DNA of 64,000 nucleotides, from positions 124,001 through 188,000 of the forward strand of contig NZ_JAJQQS010000007.1 of NCBI RefSeq assembly GCF_021228125.1. Reading direction: 5' to 3'. A model generated the notes under the pieces. The model made no database searches. It saw only the letters and a list, made by a program, of their open reading frames with translations, and was not told where the DNA came from. Below, piece after piece: positions 40,284 through 49,091 of this stretch. The translations under genes were made by a program, and so were the position numbers. Position 1 is the stretch's first letter. The number at the start of each line of letters is the position of its first letter. Source of the DNA: Streptomyces albireticuli (GTDB lineage Bacteria > Actinomycetota > Actinomycetes > Streptomycetales > Streptomycetaceae).

Positions 40284-43200
40284 TCGACGATCTGCCGGCC
40301 CTCGGGGCGGGCGGAGCAGGACGCGCGGAAGGAGCAGTGGGCGCAGTGCTGGCCGGGGCGCGGGGAGAAACGCTCCTCCAGGACCCGCCCGGCCGCCTCG
40401 GCGAGCAGGTCGCCGATCCATTCGCCGTCACCGACCGGCTGCTGCGCCTGCACCTTGGGGACGGTGTCCCCGCCGTCCCGCTTCGCGGCGCCCTGCCGGA
40501 GCTGGACGAGCTCGGCGCCGCCCGCCGCGGGCCGGGCGCCCGCGAAGAGGTCGTCGACGGCGCCGTGCTCGACGGCGAGCTGGTAGACGGCCAGCTGCGG
40601 ATGGCGTTCGACGTCGCCCGCGGACACCGGGCTCTTGCCGGTCTTGAAGTCGACGACGTAGGCGCGGCCGTGCCGGTCGGCCTCCACGCGGTCCATGGAG
40701 CCCCGGATGCGCACCAGGTGGTCGGCGGCCTTCAGGGTCACGTCGAAGGAGTGCTCGGTCGCGACGGCCGCCCGGCCGCCGCGCTCCATGACGTGCCAGC
40801 GCAGGAAGCGCTCCAGGGCCGCGCGGGCGTTCTCCTTCTCCTGCGTGGACTTCCAGGGGGCGTCGAAGGCGAGCGCGTCCCACACCGAGTCGAGGCGCTC
40901 CATCAGGACGGCGAGGTCGGCCGGGGTGCGGCCGGAGGCGACCTCGTCGGCGAGGACGTGCACGACGTTGCCGAACCCCTGGGCGGCCGTGGCCGGGGCG
41001 TCGGCCTTCACCTCCCGGCCGAGGAACCACTGGAGCGAGCAGGAGCCCGGGCCGCCCGCGAGCTGGCCGAGGGCCGAGCCGGACAGCGCGAGGGGGTGGT
41101 CGCGGTCCCGCAGCGGCACCTCGCTGTGCGTGGGCTCGTTCAGGCCCCACCAGCGGTCGGGGTGGGCGGACGGTACGAGCGGCTGGCCCTCGTCGTCGCG
41201 CAGCGCGGCCAGCCGGGCGAGCCGTTCGGCGGCGGCGGCGCGCAGGGCGTCCGAGGCGGCGGGGTCGACGGTGGTGGCCCGCAGCTCGGCCACCAGGGCC
41301 GCCACGGCCAGGGGGCGGCGGGGGCGCTGGGTGACGTCGACGGGCTCGGTGCCCAGCTCGGCGAGGAACCGCGACGGCTGGTCGCCGTCCTCGGCCGCCG
41401 CCTTGACGGCGGTGACGACCAGGCGGTCGCGGGCGCGGGTGGCGGCCACGTAGAACAGGCGGCGCTCCTCGGCGAGGAGCGCGCCGGGGCTGAGCGGTTC
41501 GGCGAGGCCGTCCCGCCCGATGCGGTCGGCCTCCAGGAGCGAGCCGCGGCGCCGCAGGTCGGGCCAGAGACCTTCCTGGACGCCCGCGACGACGACGAGC
41601 CGCCACTCCAGGCCCTTGGAGCGGTGTGCGGTCATCAGCCTTACGGCGTCGGGGCGCACGGCTTTGCGCGTAAGGACGTCGGCCGCTATGTCCTGGGCCT
41701 CCAGTTCGTCCAGGAAGTTCAGGGCGCCCCGGCCGCCGGTACGGTCCTCCGCGCGCGCGGCGGTCTCGAACAGCGCGCACACGGCGTCCAGGTCGCGGTC
41801 GGCGTTGCGGCCGGCGGCACCGCCGCGGTGCGCGGCGCCCTGCAGGCGGTCGGGCCAGCGGGTGCCGTTCCAGAGCGCCCAGAGGGCTTCCTCGGCGGTG
41901 CCGCCGGCCGCGAGGATCTCGCGGACGCGCCGCAGCAGCTTGCCGAGCACCTGGGCGCCCCGCGCGTACGAGCGCGCGTGCGCGGCGAGCCGCTCGGGCT
42001 CCGCGAGGGCCTCGGCGATGAGCACGTCGGACGGCCGGGGCACCTCGGCGCCGGCGGCCCGCTCCTCCTCCCGGAGCGCCCGCCCGAGCCGCCGCAGGTC
42101 GGCGCCGTCCATCCCGCCGAGCGGGGAGGTGAGCAGGGCGAGCGCGGTCTCGGCGTCGAGCCAGGACGTCCCGGCGTCATCCGCCGGCACGTCTTCTCCG
42201 GGGGCCGGGTGGTCGGCGCCGGGGGCGCCCGGGCCACCGGAGGCATCCGAGAATTCCGGAACCGGCATACCGGCAGCGCTGTCCACGCCGCCCTCCCCAG
42301 GAGTCCCCCCGGGGGCGTGGGCCGCGCCCGTGTCCTGGGCCTGGGCATCCCGGCCCGGCCCGTAGGCGCCACGGCCGGCCGGTGCCTGGACGCCGGCGGT
42401 GTCGGCACCGGTGTCGGCACCCGCCGGAGCAGCCTCGCCATGAGCGTCGGCGATCACCGCGCCAGGTGCCCCGGGAGTCGCAGTGCGTGCCGCGCCCCGC
42501 GCGTCGCCGGCCGCCGGCTCCTCCTCACCCGCCCCGGGAACCGCCCCTTCGGGCGCCCCCGTGGGCGCCCCCGCCTCGGCGACCGCGCGCAAGGCCGTCA
42601 GCAAGGGGGCCACCGCCGGTTCGTGGCGCAGGGGGATGTCGTCGCCGTCCGTCTCGACGGGGACGCCCGCCGAGGTCAGGGCGCGGCGGAGGGCCGGCAG
42701 GGAGCGGGCGCCGGCGCGGACGAGGACCGCCATGCCGTGCCAGGGGACGCCGTCCTCCAGGTGGGCGCGGCGCAGGATGTCGGCGATGTTGTCGACCTCG
42801 GCGCCGGCGGTCGGGTAGGTGTACGCCTCCACCCGGCCGCCCTCGCGCACGGCGGCGAGCTCCCGGTGGGCGCGTACCGCCCGGGCGGGGAGGCGGGTGA
42901 GGGGCATACGGGCGGTGAGCAGCCGGGTGGCCGCGAGGACGTGCGCGGCGGAGCGGCGCGAGGTGGTCAGCACCTCGACGGGCGCGGGCGTGCCGTCGCG
43001 GCGCGGGAAGGCGTCGGGGAACTCGAGGATGCCGTTGACGTCGGCGCCGCGGAAGGCGTAGATCGACTGGTCCGGGTCGCCGAAGGCGATCAGCGTCCGG
43101 CCGCCGCCCGCGAGCGCGCGCAGCAGCCGCGCCTGGGCGGCGTCGGTGTCCTGGTACTCGTCGACGAAGACGGCGTCGTAGCGCAGGGCGAGGTCCGCGG

Positions 43201-43957
43201 CGACCTCGGCCCGTTCGGCGAGCAGGACGGCGCGGTGGACGAGCTCGGCGTAGTCGAGCACGCCCCGGGCGTCGAGGACGTCCAGGTACTCCGCGAGGAA
43301 GGACGCGGCGGCGGCCCAGTCGGGCCGGCCGGTGCGGTGGGCGAAGTCACCGAGGGCGCCGGGGCCGAGCCCGAGCTCGCGGCTGCGGGCGAGGACGGCG
43401 CGGACCTCGTCGGCGAACCCGCGGGTGGTCAGGCAGGCCCGCAGCTCGTCGGGCCAGGTCACACGGGCGCGCCCGGCCCGCTCCAGCTCGGCCTGGCCGG
43501 CGAGCAGCTCGCGCACGACGGTGTCCTGCTCGGGGCCGGACAGCAGGCGCAGCGGGTCGATGAAGAGGTCCACGTCCTGGTGGGCGCGGACGAGGGCGTA
43601 GCAGTACGAGTGGAAGGTCGTCGCCCGGGGCCCCTGGACGCCGCCGAGGCGGCCCAGCCGGTCGGCCATCCGGTCGCGCAGCTCGACGGCGGCCTTGCGG
43701 CTGAAGGTCAGCACGAGGATCCGCTCCGGGTCGGTGCCCCGCCGCACCCGCTCCGCGACCGCCTCGACCAGCGTCGTCGTCTTCCCCGTGCCGGGTCCGG
43801 CGAGGACCAGCAGCGGCCCGTCCCCGTGGTCAACCACCGCGCGCTGGCGTGCGTCCAGCTCAGGAGGGGCCGAGGGGCCCGGCCGGGTGCGGACGAGCCG
43901 GTACGTACCCGTGGGGTGCGACGGGCGGGTCGCGCCGGGCGGAAGGGAGGAGCTCAC
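40280..43957 (-). CDS. adnA: AdnA, helicase-nuclease subunit with Fe-S nuclease domain
   Basis: This 1225-residue partner of AdnB has helicase motifs GPGTGKTT (residues 54-61), LTFSRKAAVELRDR, FVDEYQDTDAAQ (264-275), GDPDQSIYAFRGAD and LMTAHRSKGLEWRLVVVAG. The C-terminal nuclease has YVVDFKTGKSP and PQLAVYQLA. One cysteine in GSCSLQWFLG and three in QHCAHCSFRASC form the AddB-type 4Fe-4S arrangement. Residues ~461-598 are a Gly/Ala/Pro/Asp-rich insertion with no counterpart in the core family. It is transcribed first, with a GTG start, and ends in an ATGA overlap with adnB. In mycobacteria AdnAB resects double-strand breaks. Confidence 0.92.
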   Translation of the reverse strand: MSSSLPPGATRPSHPTGTYRLVRTRPGPSAPPELDARQRAVVDHGDGPLLVLAGPGTGKTTTLVEAVAERVRRGTDPERILVLTFSRKAAVELRDRMADRLGRLGGVQGPRATTFHSYCYALVRAHQDVDLFIDPLRLLSGPEQDTVVRELLAGQAELERAGRARVTWPDELRACLTTRGFADEVRAVLARSRELGLGPGALGDFAHRTGRPDWAAAASFLAEYLDVLDARGVLDYAELVHRAVLLAERAEVAADLALRYDAVFVDEYQDTDAAQARLLRALAGGGRTLIAFGDPDQSIYAFRGADVNGILEFPDAFPRRDGTPAPVEVLTTSRRSAAHVLAATRLLTARMPLTRLPARAVRAHRELAAVREGGRVEAYTYPTAGAEVDNIADILRRAHLEDGVPWHGMAVLVRAGARSLPALRRALTSAGVPVETDGDDIPLRHEPAVAPLLTALRAVAEAGAPTGAPEGAVPGAGEEEPAAGDARGAARTATPGAPGAVIADAHGEAAPAGADTGADTAGVQAPAGRGAYGPGRDAQAQDTGAAHAPGGTPGEGGVDSAAGMPVPEFSDASGGPGAPGADHPAPGEDVPADDAGTSWLDAETALALLTSPLGGMDGADLRRLGRALREEERAAGAEVPRPSDVLIAEALAEPERLAAHARSYARGAQVLGKLLRRVREILAAGGTAEEALWALWNGTRWPDRLQGAAHRGGAAGRNADRDLDAVCALFETAARAEDRTGGRGALNFLDELEAQDIAADVLTRKAVRPDAVRLMTAHRSKGLEWRLVVVAGVQEGLWPDLRRRGSLLEADRIGRDGLAEPLSPGALLAEERRLFYVAATRARDRLVVTAVKAAAEDGDQPSRFLAELGTEPVDVTQRPRRPLAVAALVAELRATTVDPAASDALRAAAAERLARLAALRDDEGQPLVPSAHPDRWWGLNEPTHSEVPLRDRDHPLALSGSALGQLAGGPGSCSLQWFLGREVKADAPATAAQGFGNVVHVLADEVASGRTPADLAVLMERLDSVWDALAFDAPWKSTQEKENARAALERFLRWHVMERGGRAAVATEHSFDVTLKAADHLVRIRGSMDRVEADRHGRAYVVDFKTGKSPVSAGDVERHPQLAVYQLAVEHGAVDDLFAGARPAAGGAELVQLRQGAAKRDGGDTVPKVQAQQPVGDGEWIGDLLAEAAGRVLEERFSPRPGQHCAHCSFRASCSARPEGRQIVE

Positions 43958-44187
43958 GTGGGTTGCCGGTCCTGGTGGGGGTGCGGAGGGTCGTGCGTCG
44001 GTGGGTGCCGGAGGTCCGGGCGGGGGACCTGGGAATGACGGCGACCACCGACGCTACGCCAGCCGGCCGCCGGGGCGCAGGGTGTCCGTGGAGCCGGGGT
44101 ACGGCTGTCGGGGCCTCACCCGTTCGGGTCAGCCCTTGGGGGGAGCGGCCACGGAGTGGTCCCGCGACACCCGGGCGGCGGATCCTG

Positions 44188-44574
44188 TCAGGTGTGAGGA
44201 GTCACATCGGGGTCGCCGTCCCACCGGGCCCGCGCCATGGCGAGCCGGGGCAGGTGTCCCCCGGCGGACCGGCCGGCCTCCCGCAGCGGGGTGCCCTCCT
44301 CGCGGTAGTGGTCGAGTGCCCGCAGCTCGTGGCCCGGCAGCAGGGCGCCGTCGGCGCGCACCACGCGCCACCACGGCACCGCGCCGCCGTAGAGCGCCAT
44401 GACCCGGCCGACCTGCCGGGGTCCCCCTTCGCCCAGCCACTCGGCGACGTCCCCGTAGGTCATCACCCGGCCGGGCGGAATCAGCTCGGCGACGGCCAGC
44501 ACCCGCTCCGCGTACTCGGGCAGCTCGCCGGGCGCTCCGGAGGCGCTGTCGCCCGCTCGCACGTCCTCGCTCAT
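44188..44574 (-). CDS. Alkyltransferase-like (ATL) DNA-binding protein
   Basis: This 128-residue protein has the MGMT/Ada C-terminal DNA-binding fold: VLAVAELIPPGRVMTYGDVAEWLG, GPRQVGRVMALYGGAVPWWRVVRADG, then the basic tail LPRLAMARARW. In true O6-alkylguanine transferases the motif is PCHRV with a nucleophilic cysteine. Here it is PWWRV, so the protein cannot accept alkyl groups. ATL proteins with Trp or Ala at this site flag O6-alkylguanine for nucleotide excision repair. Two start codons are possible (44574 or 44583). It lies about 230 bp upstream of the adnAB operon on the same strand. Confidence 0.88.
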   Translation of the reverse strand: MSEDVRAGDSASGAPGELPEYAERVLAVAELIPPGRVMTYGDVAEWLGEGGPRQVGRVMALYGGAVPWWRVVRADGALLPGHELRALDHYREEGTPLREAGRSAGGHLPRLAMARARWDGDPDVTPHT

Positions 44575-44760
44575 CCGGCCCATACTGCCGCACGGCACGG
44601 ACAGCGCACGGTCCACGGGCCCCTACCGGGACCCCGCGAAGATCACCCAGAGTGCGTCTTCGCACTACAGGGCGTACGATCCGGAGTCCGCGCCCCCGAA
44701 ATGCACCCTGATGCCCCCTCGCCCGGCGGGGCCATGCCACCATCTTCCGGGCGGTGACTG

Positions 44761-47526
44761 GTGATACGAGACCAAGAAGAGAAGACGGACCGGCAGCAGG
44801 GCGCGGGACCTCGGGAAGAGGCCGGCGCCCCCGGAGAGCTGCCCGCGTCCGGCGACGGCCCCGGAGCGGATCCTTCCGCCACGGGCAAGCCGGCCGGTGA
44901 CGACGCGTACGCCTGCGAGGGCGGGGAGGCGAACATCGACCGGGTCTCCGGCGACGAGCCCCTGCTGCCCGCCCGTGTGCACCGCCCCGTCGACCTGGTG
45001 CGGCTTTTCCTCGGCATCGTCGGCATCGCCCTCGTCCTCGCCCTCGCGGCCTTCGCCCACGGCACCACCACGGGCCTGGAAGAGGACATCAAGGACAGCA
45101 CGGGCCGGGCGCCGCAGCTGCTGGCGAACTTCGCCGGGCTGGCCGCCAACATCGCGATCTTCATCGTCCCGGTGGCCTTCGCCATCGAACGGCTGATCAA
45201 GCGGGACGGGCTGCGGATCGCCGACGGCGTGCTCGCCGCGGTCCTGGCGCACGGCGTCTCGCTCGCCACCGACCTGTGGGTGGCGAGAACGGCGCCCGAC
45301 TCGATCCGCGACGCCCTCACCCAGCCCGCGCCCACGGGCGGGCTCACCGACCCGGTGCACGGCTATCTGGCCCCCGTGATCGCCTATATGACGGCCGTCG
45401 GCATGTCCCGGCGCCCGCGCTGGCGGGTCGCGATGTGGGCCGTCCTGCTCCTGGACGCCTTCGCGGTGCTGGTCAACGGCTACACCACGCCGTTCTCGAT
45501 CGTCACCACCGTGCTGATCGGCTGGACCGTCGCCTACGGCACCCTCTACGCCGTCGGCTCCCCGAACGTCCGGCCCACGGGCCGGCACCTCCTCGCCGGC
45601 CTGCGCCGCGTCGGCTTCAAGCCGGTCACCGCGCTGCGCACCGAGGACAGCGCCGACACGGTGGGCGGCGAGCAGCCCCACGACCGGGGCAGGCGGTACA
45701 TCGTCACCTTGGAGGACGGCCCGCCCCTGGACGTCACGGTCGTCGACCGCGAGCAGCAGGCGCAGGGCTTCTTCTACCGGGTCTGGCAGCGTCTCGCGCT
45801 GCGCGGCATCACCCAGCGGCGCAGCCTCCAGTCCCTGCGCCAGGCCCTCGAACAGGAGGCGCTGCTCGCCTACGCGGCCATCGCCGCCGGCGCCAACGCC
45901 CCCAAGCTGATCGCCACCTCCGAGCTGGGCCCGGACGCCGTCATGCTCGTCTACGAGCACATCGGCGGCCGCGCCCTGGGCGCCGTGCCCACCGAGGAGA
46001 TCACCGACGAGCTCATGGCGGGCGCCTGGCGGCAGGTGCAGGCCCTCCAGTCGCGCCGGATCGCCCACCGCAGGCTGGACGGCGACGCCCTCCTGGTGGA
46101 TCGTTCCGGCAATGTCGTCCTGACCGACCTGCGCGGCGGCGAGATCGCCGCCGGCGACCTGGTGCTGCGCATGGACGTGGCCCAGCTGCTCGTCACCCTG
46201 GGCCTGCGGGTCGGGGCGGAGCGGGCGGTGGCCACCGGCGTGGAGGTCCTCGGCCCCGACGCGGTCGCCGACAGCCTTCCGCTGCTCCAGCCCCTGGCGC
46301 TGACCCGCGTCAGCCGGGCGACGCTCCGGCAGCTGGCCCGGGAGCGGGCCCAGCGGGAGCGGGAGACGGTGCTGGAGGCCGCGCGCCTGGCCAAGGAGGC
46401 CAAGGCCGAGCAGGCCGCCTCCGGCCCGGCCCCGGCCACCGAGGCGGTCAGCGACCGCAAGACGCTCAAGGCCGAGCGGCAGGCGGAGAAGAAGGCCATC
46501 GACGAGGCCCTGGAGGAGGCGCGCGAGGAGGACCTCCTCGCGCAGATCCGCCGCCAGGTCCTGCTGATCCGCCCGCAGGCGCCGATAGAGCCGGTCCGCC
46601 TGGAGCGGATCAAGCCCCGCACGCTGATCAGCTTCGTGGCCGGCGCCTTCGCCGCGTACTTCCTGCTCTCGCAGCTGACGCACGTGAAGTTCGGCGACCT
46701 CGTCGACAAGGCCAACTGGGCGTGGGTGGCGGTGGCCGTGGGCTTCCAGGCCCTCACCTACGTGGCCGCGGCGCTGAGCCTGCTCGGCTTCGTGCCCGAG
46801 AAGGTGACCTTCGGCAGGACGGTCCTCGCCCAGGTGGCGGGCTCCTTCGTCAAGCTGGTGGCCCCGGCCGCGGTGGGCGGCGTCGCGCTCAACACCCGCT
46901 TCCTCCAGCGCGCGGGCGTCCGGCCCGGCCTGGCGGTGGCGAGCGTCGGCGCGTCCCAGCTCTTCGGCCTGGCCTGCCACATCATGCTGCTGCTGTCCTT
47001 CGGCTACGTCACGGGCACCGAGCGCAGCTCGTCGATCGGCCCGTCCCGGACGGTGATCGGCGGCCTGCTGACCGCGGCGGTGCTGGTCCTCGTCGTGGCC
47101 GCCATCCCGGTCCTGCGGAAGTTCGTCTCGACCCGGGTGCGGTCGCTGTTCGCGGGCGTCGTGCCGCGCATGCTGGACGTGCTCCAGCGGCCGCAGAAGC
47201 TCTTCGCCGGCATCGGCGGCATGCTCCTGCTGACCGCCGCGAACGTGATGTGCCTCGACGCCGCGATCCGCGCCTTCGGCGGCGAGCTGAGCTACGCGAG
47301 CATCGCCGTCGTCTATCTGACGGCCAACGCCCTGGGGTCGGCGGCGCCGACGCCGGGCGGTGTCGGCGCGGTGGAGTTCGCTCTGACGGGTGCGCTGACG
47401 TTCGCGGGGCTGCCGGCGGAGCAGGCGGCGCCGGCGGTGCTGTTGTTCCGGTTGATGACGTTGTGGCTGCCGGTGTTGCCGGGGTGGATCTCTTTCACGC
47501 ATCTGACGCGCAAGGGAGCGATCTAG
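44761..47526 (+). CDS. Large membrane protein: kinase-like region fused to LPG-synthase-type transmembrane domain
   Basis: This 921-residue protein has, in order: an acidic disordered N-terminus (~75 residues); about six membrane helices (residues ~78-280); a cytoplasmic aminoglycoside/lipopolysaccharide-kinase-like region (residues ~310-520, with AYAAIAAGANAPKLIATSE, VYEHIGGRAL and RIAHRRLDGDALLVD...VVLTDLRGG); a coiled, charged linker (~530-610); and a C-terminal eight-helix domain of the lysylphosphatidylglycerol synthase/AglD superfamily ending in SAAPTPGGVGAVEFALTGAL. The kinase HGDLHxxN-type loop is altered to HRRLDGDALL, so catalysis is uncertain. Such proteins may move or modify lipid-linked intermediates. 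GTG start with a weak ribosome-binding site. Confidence 0.8.
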   Translation: MIRDQEEKTDRQQGAGPREEAGAPGELPASGDGPGADPSATGKPAGDDAYACEGGEANIDRVSGDEPLLPARVHRPVDLVRLFLGIVGIALVLALAAFAHGTTTGLEEDIKDSTGRAPQLLANFAGLAANIAIFIVPVAFAIERLIKRDGLRIADGVLAAVLAHGVSLATDLWVARTAPDSIRDALTQPAPTGGLTDPVHGYLAPVIAYMTAVGMSRRPRWRVAMWAVLLLDAFAVLVNGYTTPFSIVTTVLIGWTVAYGTLYAVGSPNVRPTGRHLLAGLRRVGFKPVTALRTEDSADTVGGEQPHDRGRRYIVTLEDGPPLDVTVVDREQQAQGFFYRVWQRLALRGITQRRSLQSLRQALEQEALLAYAAIAAGANAPKLIATSELGPDAVMLVYEHIGGRALGAVPTEEITDELMAGAWRQVQALQSRRIAHRRLDGDALLVDRSGNVVLTDLRGGEIAAGDLVLRMDVAQLLVTLGLRVGAERAVATGVEVLGPDAVADSLPLLQPLALTRVSRATLRQLARERAQRERETVLEAARLAKEAKAEQAASGPAPATEAVSDRKTLKAERQAEKKAIDEALEEAREEDLLAQIRRQVLLIRPQAPIEPVRLERIKPRTLISFVAGAFAAYFLLSQLTHVKFGDLVDKANWAWVAVAVGFQALTYVAAALSLLGFVPEKVTFGRTVLAQVAGSFVKLVAPAAVGGVALNTRFLQRAGVRPGLAVASVGASQLFGLACHIMLLLSFGYVTGTERSSSIGPSRTVIGGLLTAAVLVLVVAAIPVLRKFVSTRVRSLFAGVVPRMLDVLQRPQKLFAGIGGMLLLTAANVMCLDAAIRAFGGELSYASIAVVYLTANALGSAAPTPGGVGAVEFALTGALTFAGLPAEQAAPAVLLFRLMTLWLPVLPGWISFTHLTRKGAI

Positions 47527-47647
47527 GCAGGCTGCTGCCCCTGCACGGGGGGGCCGCTGCGCGGGGCTTTGTCCCCGGCCCCGCCCCTTCCCGCTGCATC
47601 CGATGTGCGGCTCCGCCGCGTGGCGGGGCTCCGCCCCGGACCCCGGT

Positions 47648-47715
47648 CCTCAAAGGCCGGACGGGCTGAGTTGTCGCCCGGAACCGGGCGAATTCAGCCC
47701 GGCCGGCGTTTGAGG
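47648..47715. repeat. Dispersed Streptomyces-type hairpin repeat
   Basis: CCTCAAAGGCCGGACGGGCTGA and the imperfect inverse TTCAGCCCGGCCGGCGTTTGAGG form a long hairpin with a small inner stem (GCCCGG-AA-CCGGGC). It is flanked by GCGGGGCTCCGCCCCGGACCCC-like sequence. I recognise this from memory as a repeat that recurs between Streptomyces genes. It lies downstream of the large membrane-protein gene and may act as terminator. The rest of 47527-47868 is GC-rich with no gene. Confidence 0.75.
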
Positions 47716-47868
47716 CCACCGCGCGGCGGCGCGGAAGGGGGTCCGGGGACTTGCCCCCCGGTTTCGGGAAGGGGCGGGTAGGGGAAAGGTCCCGCGCAGC
47801 GGCACCGGACCGACGCGCCCCGCCCTGCCCCGCCAGCCGCACATACGGCACCCACCAAGCCCCTCTCC

Positions 47869-47898
47869 TTGCATCTGCGGGCCGCATGGCCATACCGT
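47869..47898 (+). promoter_or_regulatory. Putative leaderless promoter of the molybdate operon
   Basis: TTGCAT (47869-47874), an 18-nt spacer and TACCGT (47893-47898) match housekeeping -35/-10 patterns. The -10 ends 7 nt before the ATG of the TOBE gene, and no ribosome-binding site precedes that ATG, which together suggest a leaderless mRNA. Confidence 0.45.
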
Positions 47899-47905
47899 GC
47901 CGCAC

Positions 47906-48301
47906 ATGCAAGCCTCCTACTCCATCGGCCGAGCCGCCCGCCTCCTCGGTGTCAGTCCCGATACCGTGCGCCGGTGGGCCGACGCGGGGCGGATACCCAC
48001 GCGGCGGGACGAAGCGGGCAAGCGGATCGTCGAGGGGACGGATCTCGCCGCGTTCTCCGTGGCGCTCGCCGCCGAGGGGAGCGGTGAGGAGGCCGCGTAC
48101 ACCTCCGCGCGCAACGCCTTTCCCGGGATCATCACGGCCGTGAAGCTCGGTGACGTCGCCGCGCAGGTCGAGATCCAGGCCGGGCCCCACCGGCTCGTCT
48201 CACTGCTCACCCGGGAGGCCGTGGAGGAGCTGGGGCTGGCCGTCGGGATGGAGGCCGTGGCCCGGGTGAAGGCCACCAACGTGCACATCGACCGCGCCTG
48301 A
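47906..48301 (+). CDS. Helix-turn-helix - TOBE molybdate-responsive protein
   Basis: This 131-residue protein has an N-terminal excisionase/MerR-like helix-turn-helix (YSIGRAARLLGVSPDTVRRWADAGRIPTRRDEAGKR, residues ~5-42). Its C-terminal TOBE/Mop domain (SARNAFPGIITAVKLGDVAAQVEI to VGMEAVARVKATNVHI) is the fold that binds molybdate or tungstate. It leads the modA-modBC operon, with 13 bp to modA. It probably senses molybdate and controls the operon, a ModE-like role achieved with a different DNA-binding domain; a pure molybdenum-storage role is the alternative. The ATG at 47906 lacks a ribosome-binding site; a GTG three codons earlier is also in frame. Confidence 0.85.
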   Translation: MQASYSIGRAARLLGVSPDTVRRWADAGRIPTRRDEAGKRIVEGTDLAAFSVALAAEGSGEEAAYTSARNAFPGIITAVKLGDVAAQVEIQAGPHRLVSLLTREAVEELGLAVGMEAVARVKATNVHIDRA

Positions 48302-48314
48302 ACCGGAGAACCCG

Positions 48315-49091
48315 ATGCCCCGCACCCGCCACCTCGCCCTGCCCGCCCTCGTGACGGCCGCCGCCCTGTCCCTCGCAGGCTGCGGCGACGACAAGAAGGA
48401 CAACGCCGAAGGGTCCGCCAAGAACGGGACGACCCTCACCGTCCTCGCCGCCGCGTCCCTCACCGACGTCTTCAAGCAGGCCGGAGCGGCGTACGAGAAG
48501 GCGCACCCCGGCACGACCGTGAAGTTCTCCTTCGCCGGGTCGCAGGAGCTCGCCTCCCAGGTCCGCCAGGGCGTGCCCGCCGACGCCCTCGTCACCGCGG
48601 ACGCCAAGACCATGGACGGGCTGCGGACGGAGACCGGCACGCCCACGGTCATCGCGAAGAACCGGCTGACCATCGCCACCGCCAAGGACAACCCCAAGGG
48701 CGTCAAGGGACTCTCCGACCTCTCCCGCGACGAGCTCAAGGTCGTGCTCGCCGCACCCGAGGTGCCGGTGGGCCGGTACAGCAAGAAGGTCCTCGACCAG
48801 CAGCACGTCACCGTCAAGCCGGTGTCCCAGGAGCCGAACGTCCGCGCCGTCCTCAGCAAGGTCTCGCTGGGCGAGGCCGACGCCGGGATCGTCTACCTCA
48901 CCGACGCCGCCGCGGCCAGGGGCAAGGTCTCCACGGTCACCGTGCCCGACGCCCAGAACGCCGTCGCCTCCTACCCCGCCGCCACCCTCAAGGGTTCCGC
49001 GCACACCAAGGAGGCGGGCGACTTCGTGAAGTGGCTGAGCACGGACGAGGCGCAGAAGCTGCTCCGCGACGCGGGCTTCCAGCAGCCGTGA
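48315..49091 (+). CDS. modA: Molybdate-binding lipoprotein ModA
   Basis: This 258-residue protein has a signal peptide and lipobox LAGC (residues ~20-23), then LTVLAAASLTDVFKQAGAAYEKAHPGTTVKFSFAGSQELASQ, the classic ModA N-terminal region whose serines coordinate the oxyanion. Further features are DALVTADAKTMDGL, VPVGRYSKKVL and SLGEADAGIVYLTDA. It delivers molybdate or tungstate to ModBC. The stop TGA overlaps the GTG of the modBC gene. GGAGAA precedes the ATG. Confidence 0.93.
   Translation: MPRTRHLALPALVTAAALSLAGCGDDKKDNAEGSAKNGTTLTVLAAASLTDVFKQAGAAYEKAHPGTTVKFSFAGSQELASQVRQGVPADALVTADAKTMDGLRTETGTPTVIAKNRLTIATAKDNPKGVKGLSDLSRDELKVVLAAPEVPVGRYSKKVLDQQHVTVKPVSQEPNVRAVLSKVSLGEADAGIVYLTDAAAARGKVSTVTVPDAQNAVASYPAATLKGSAHTKEAGDFVKWLSTDEAQKLLRDAGFQQP

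Noticed and set aside
36603..44038. Very long plus-strand frames (over 1200 codons) opposite adnB and adnA
   Set aside because: The composition is repetitive Gly/Val/Glu/Ala, typical of antisense GC frames; the helicase-nuclease motifs lie on the minus strand.
44665..47502. A 945-codon minus-strand frame opposite the LPG-synthase-like gene
   Set aside because: It is arginine/histidine/glycine-rich with no domain; the plus strand has coherent membrane helices.
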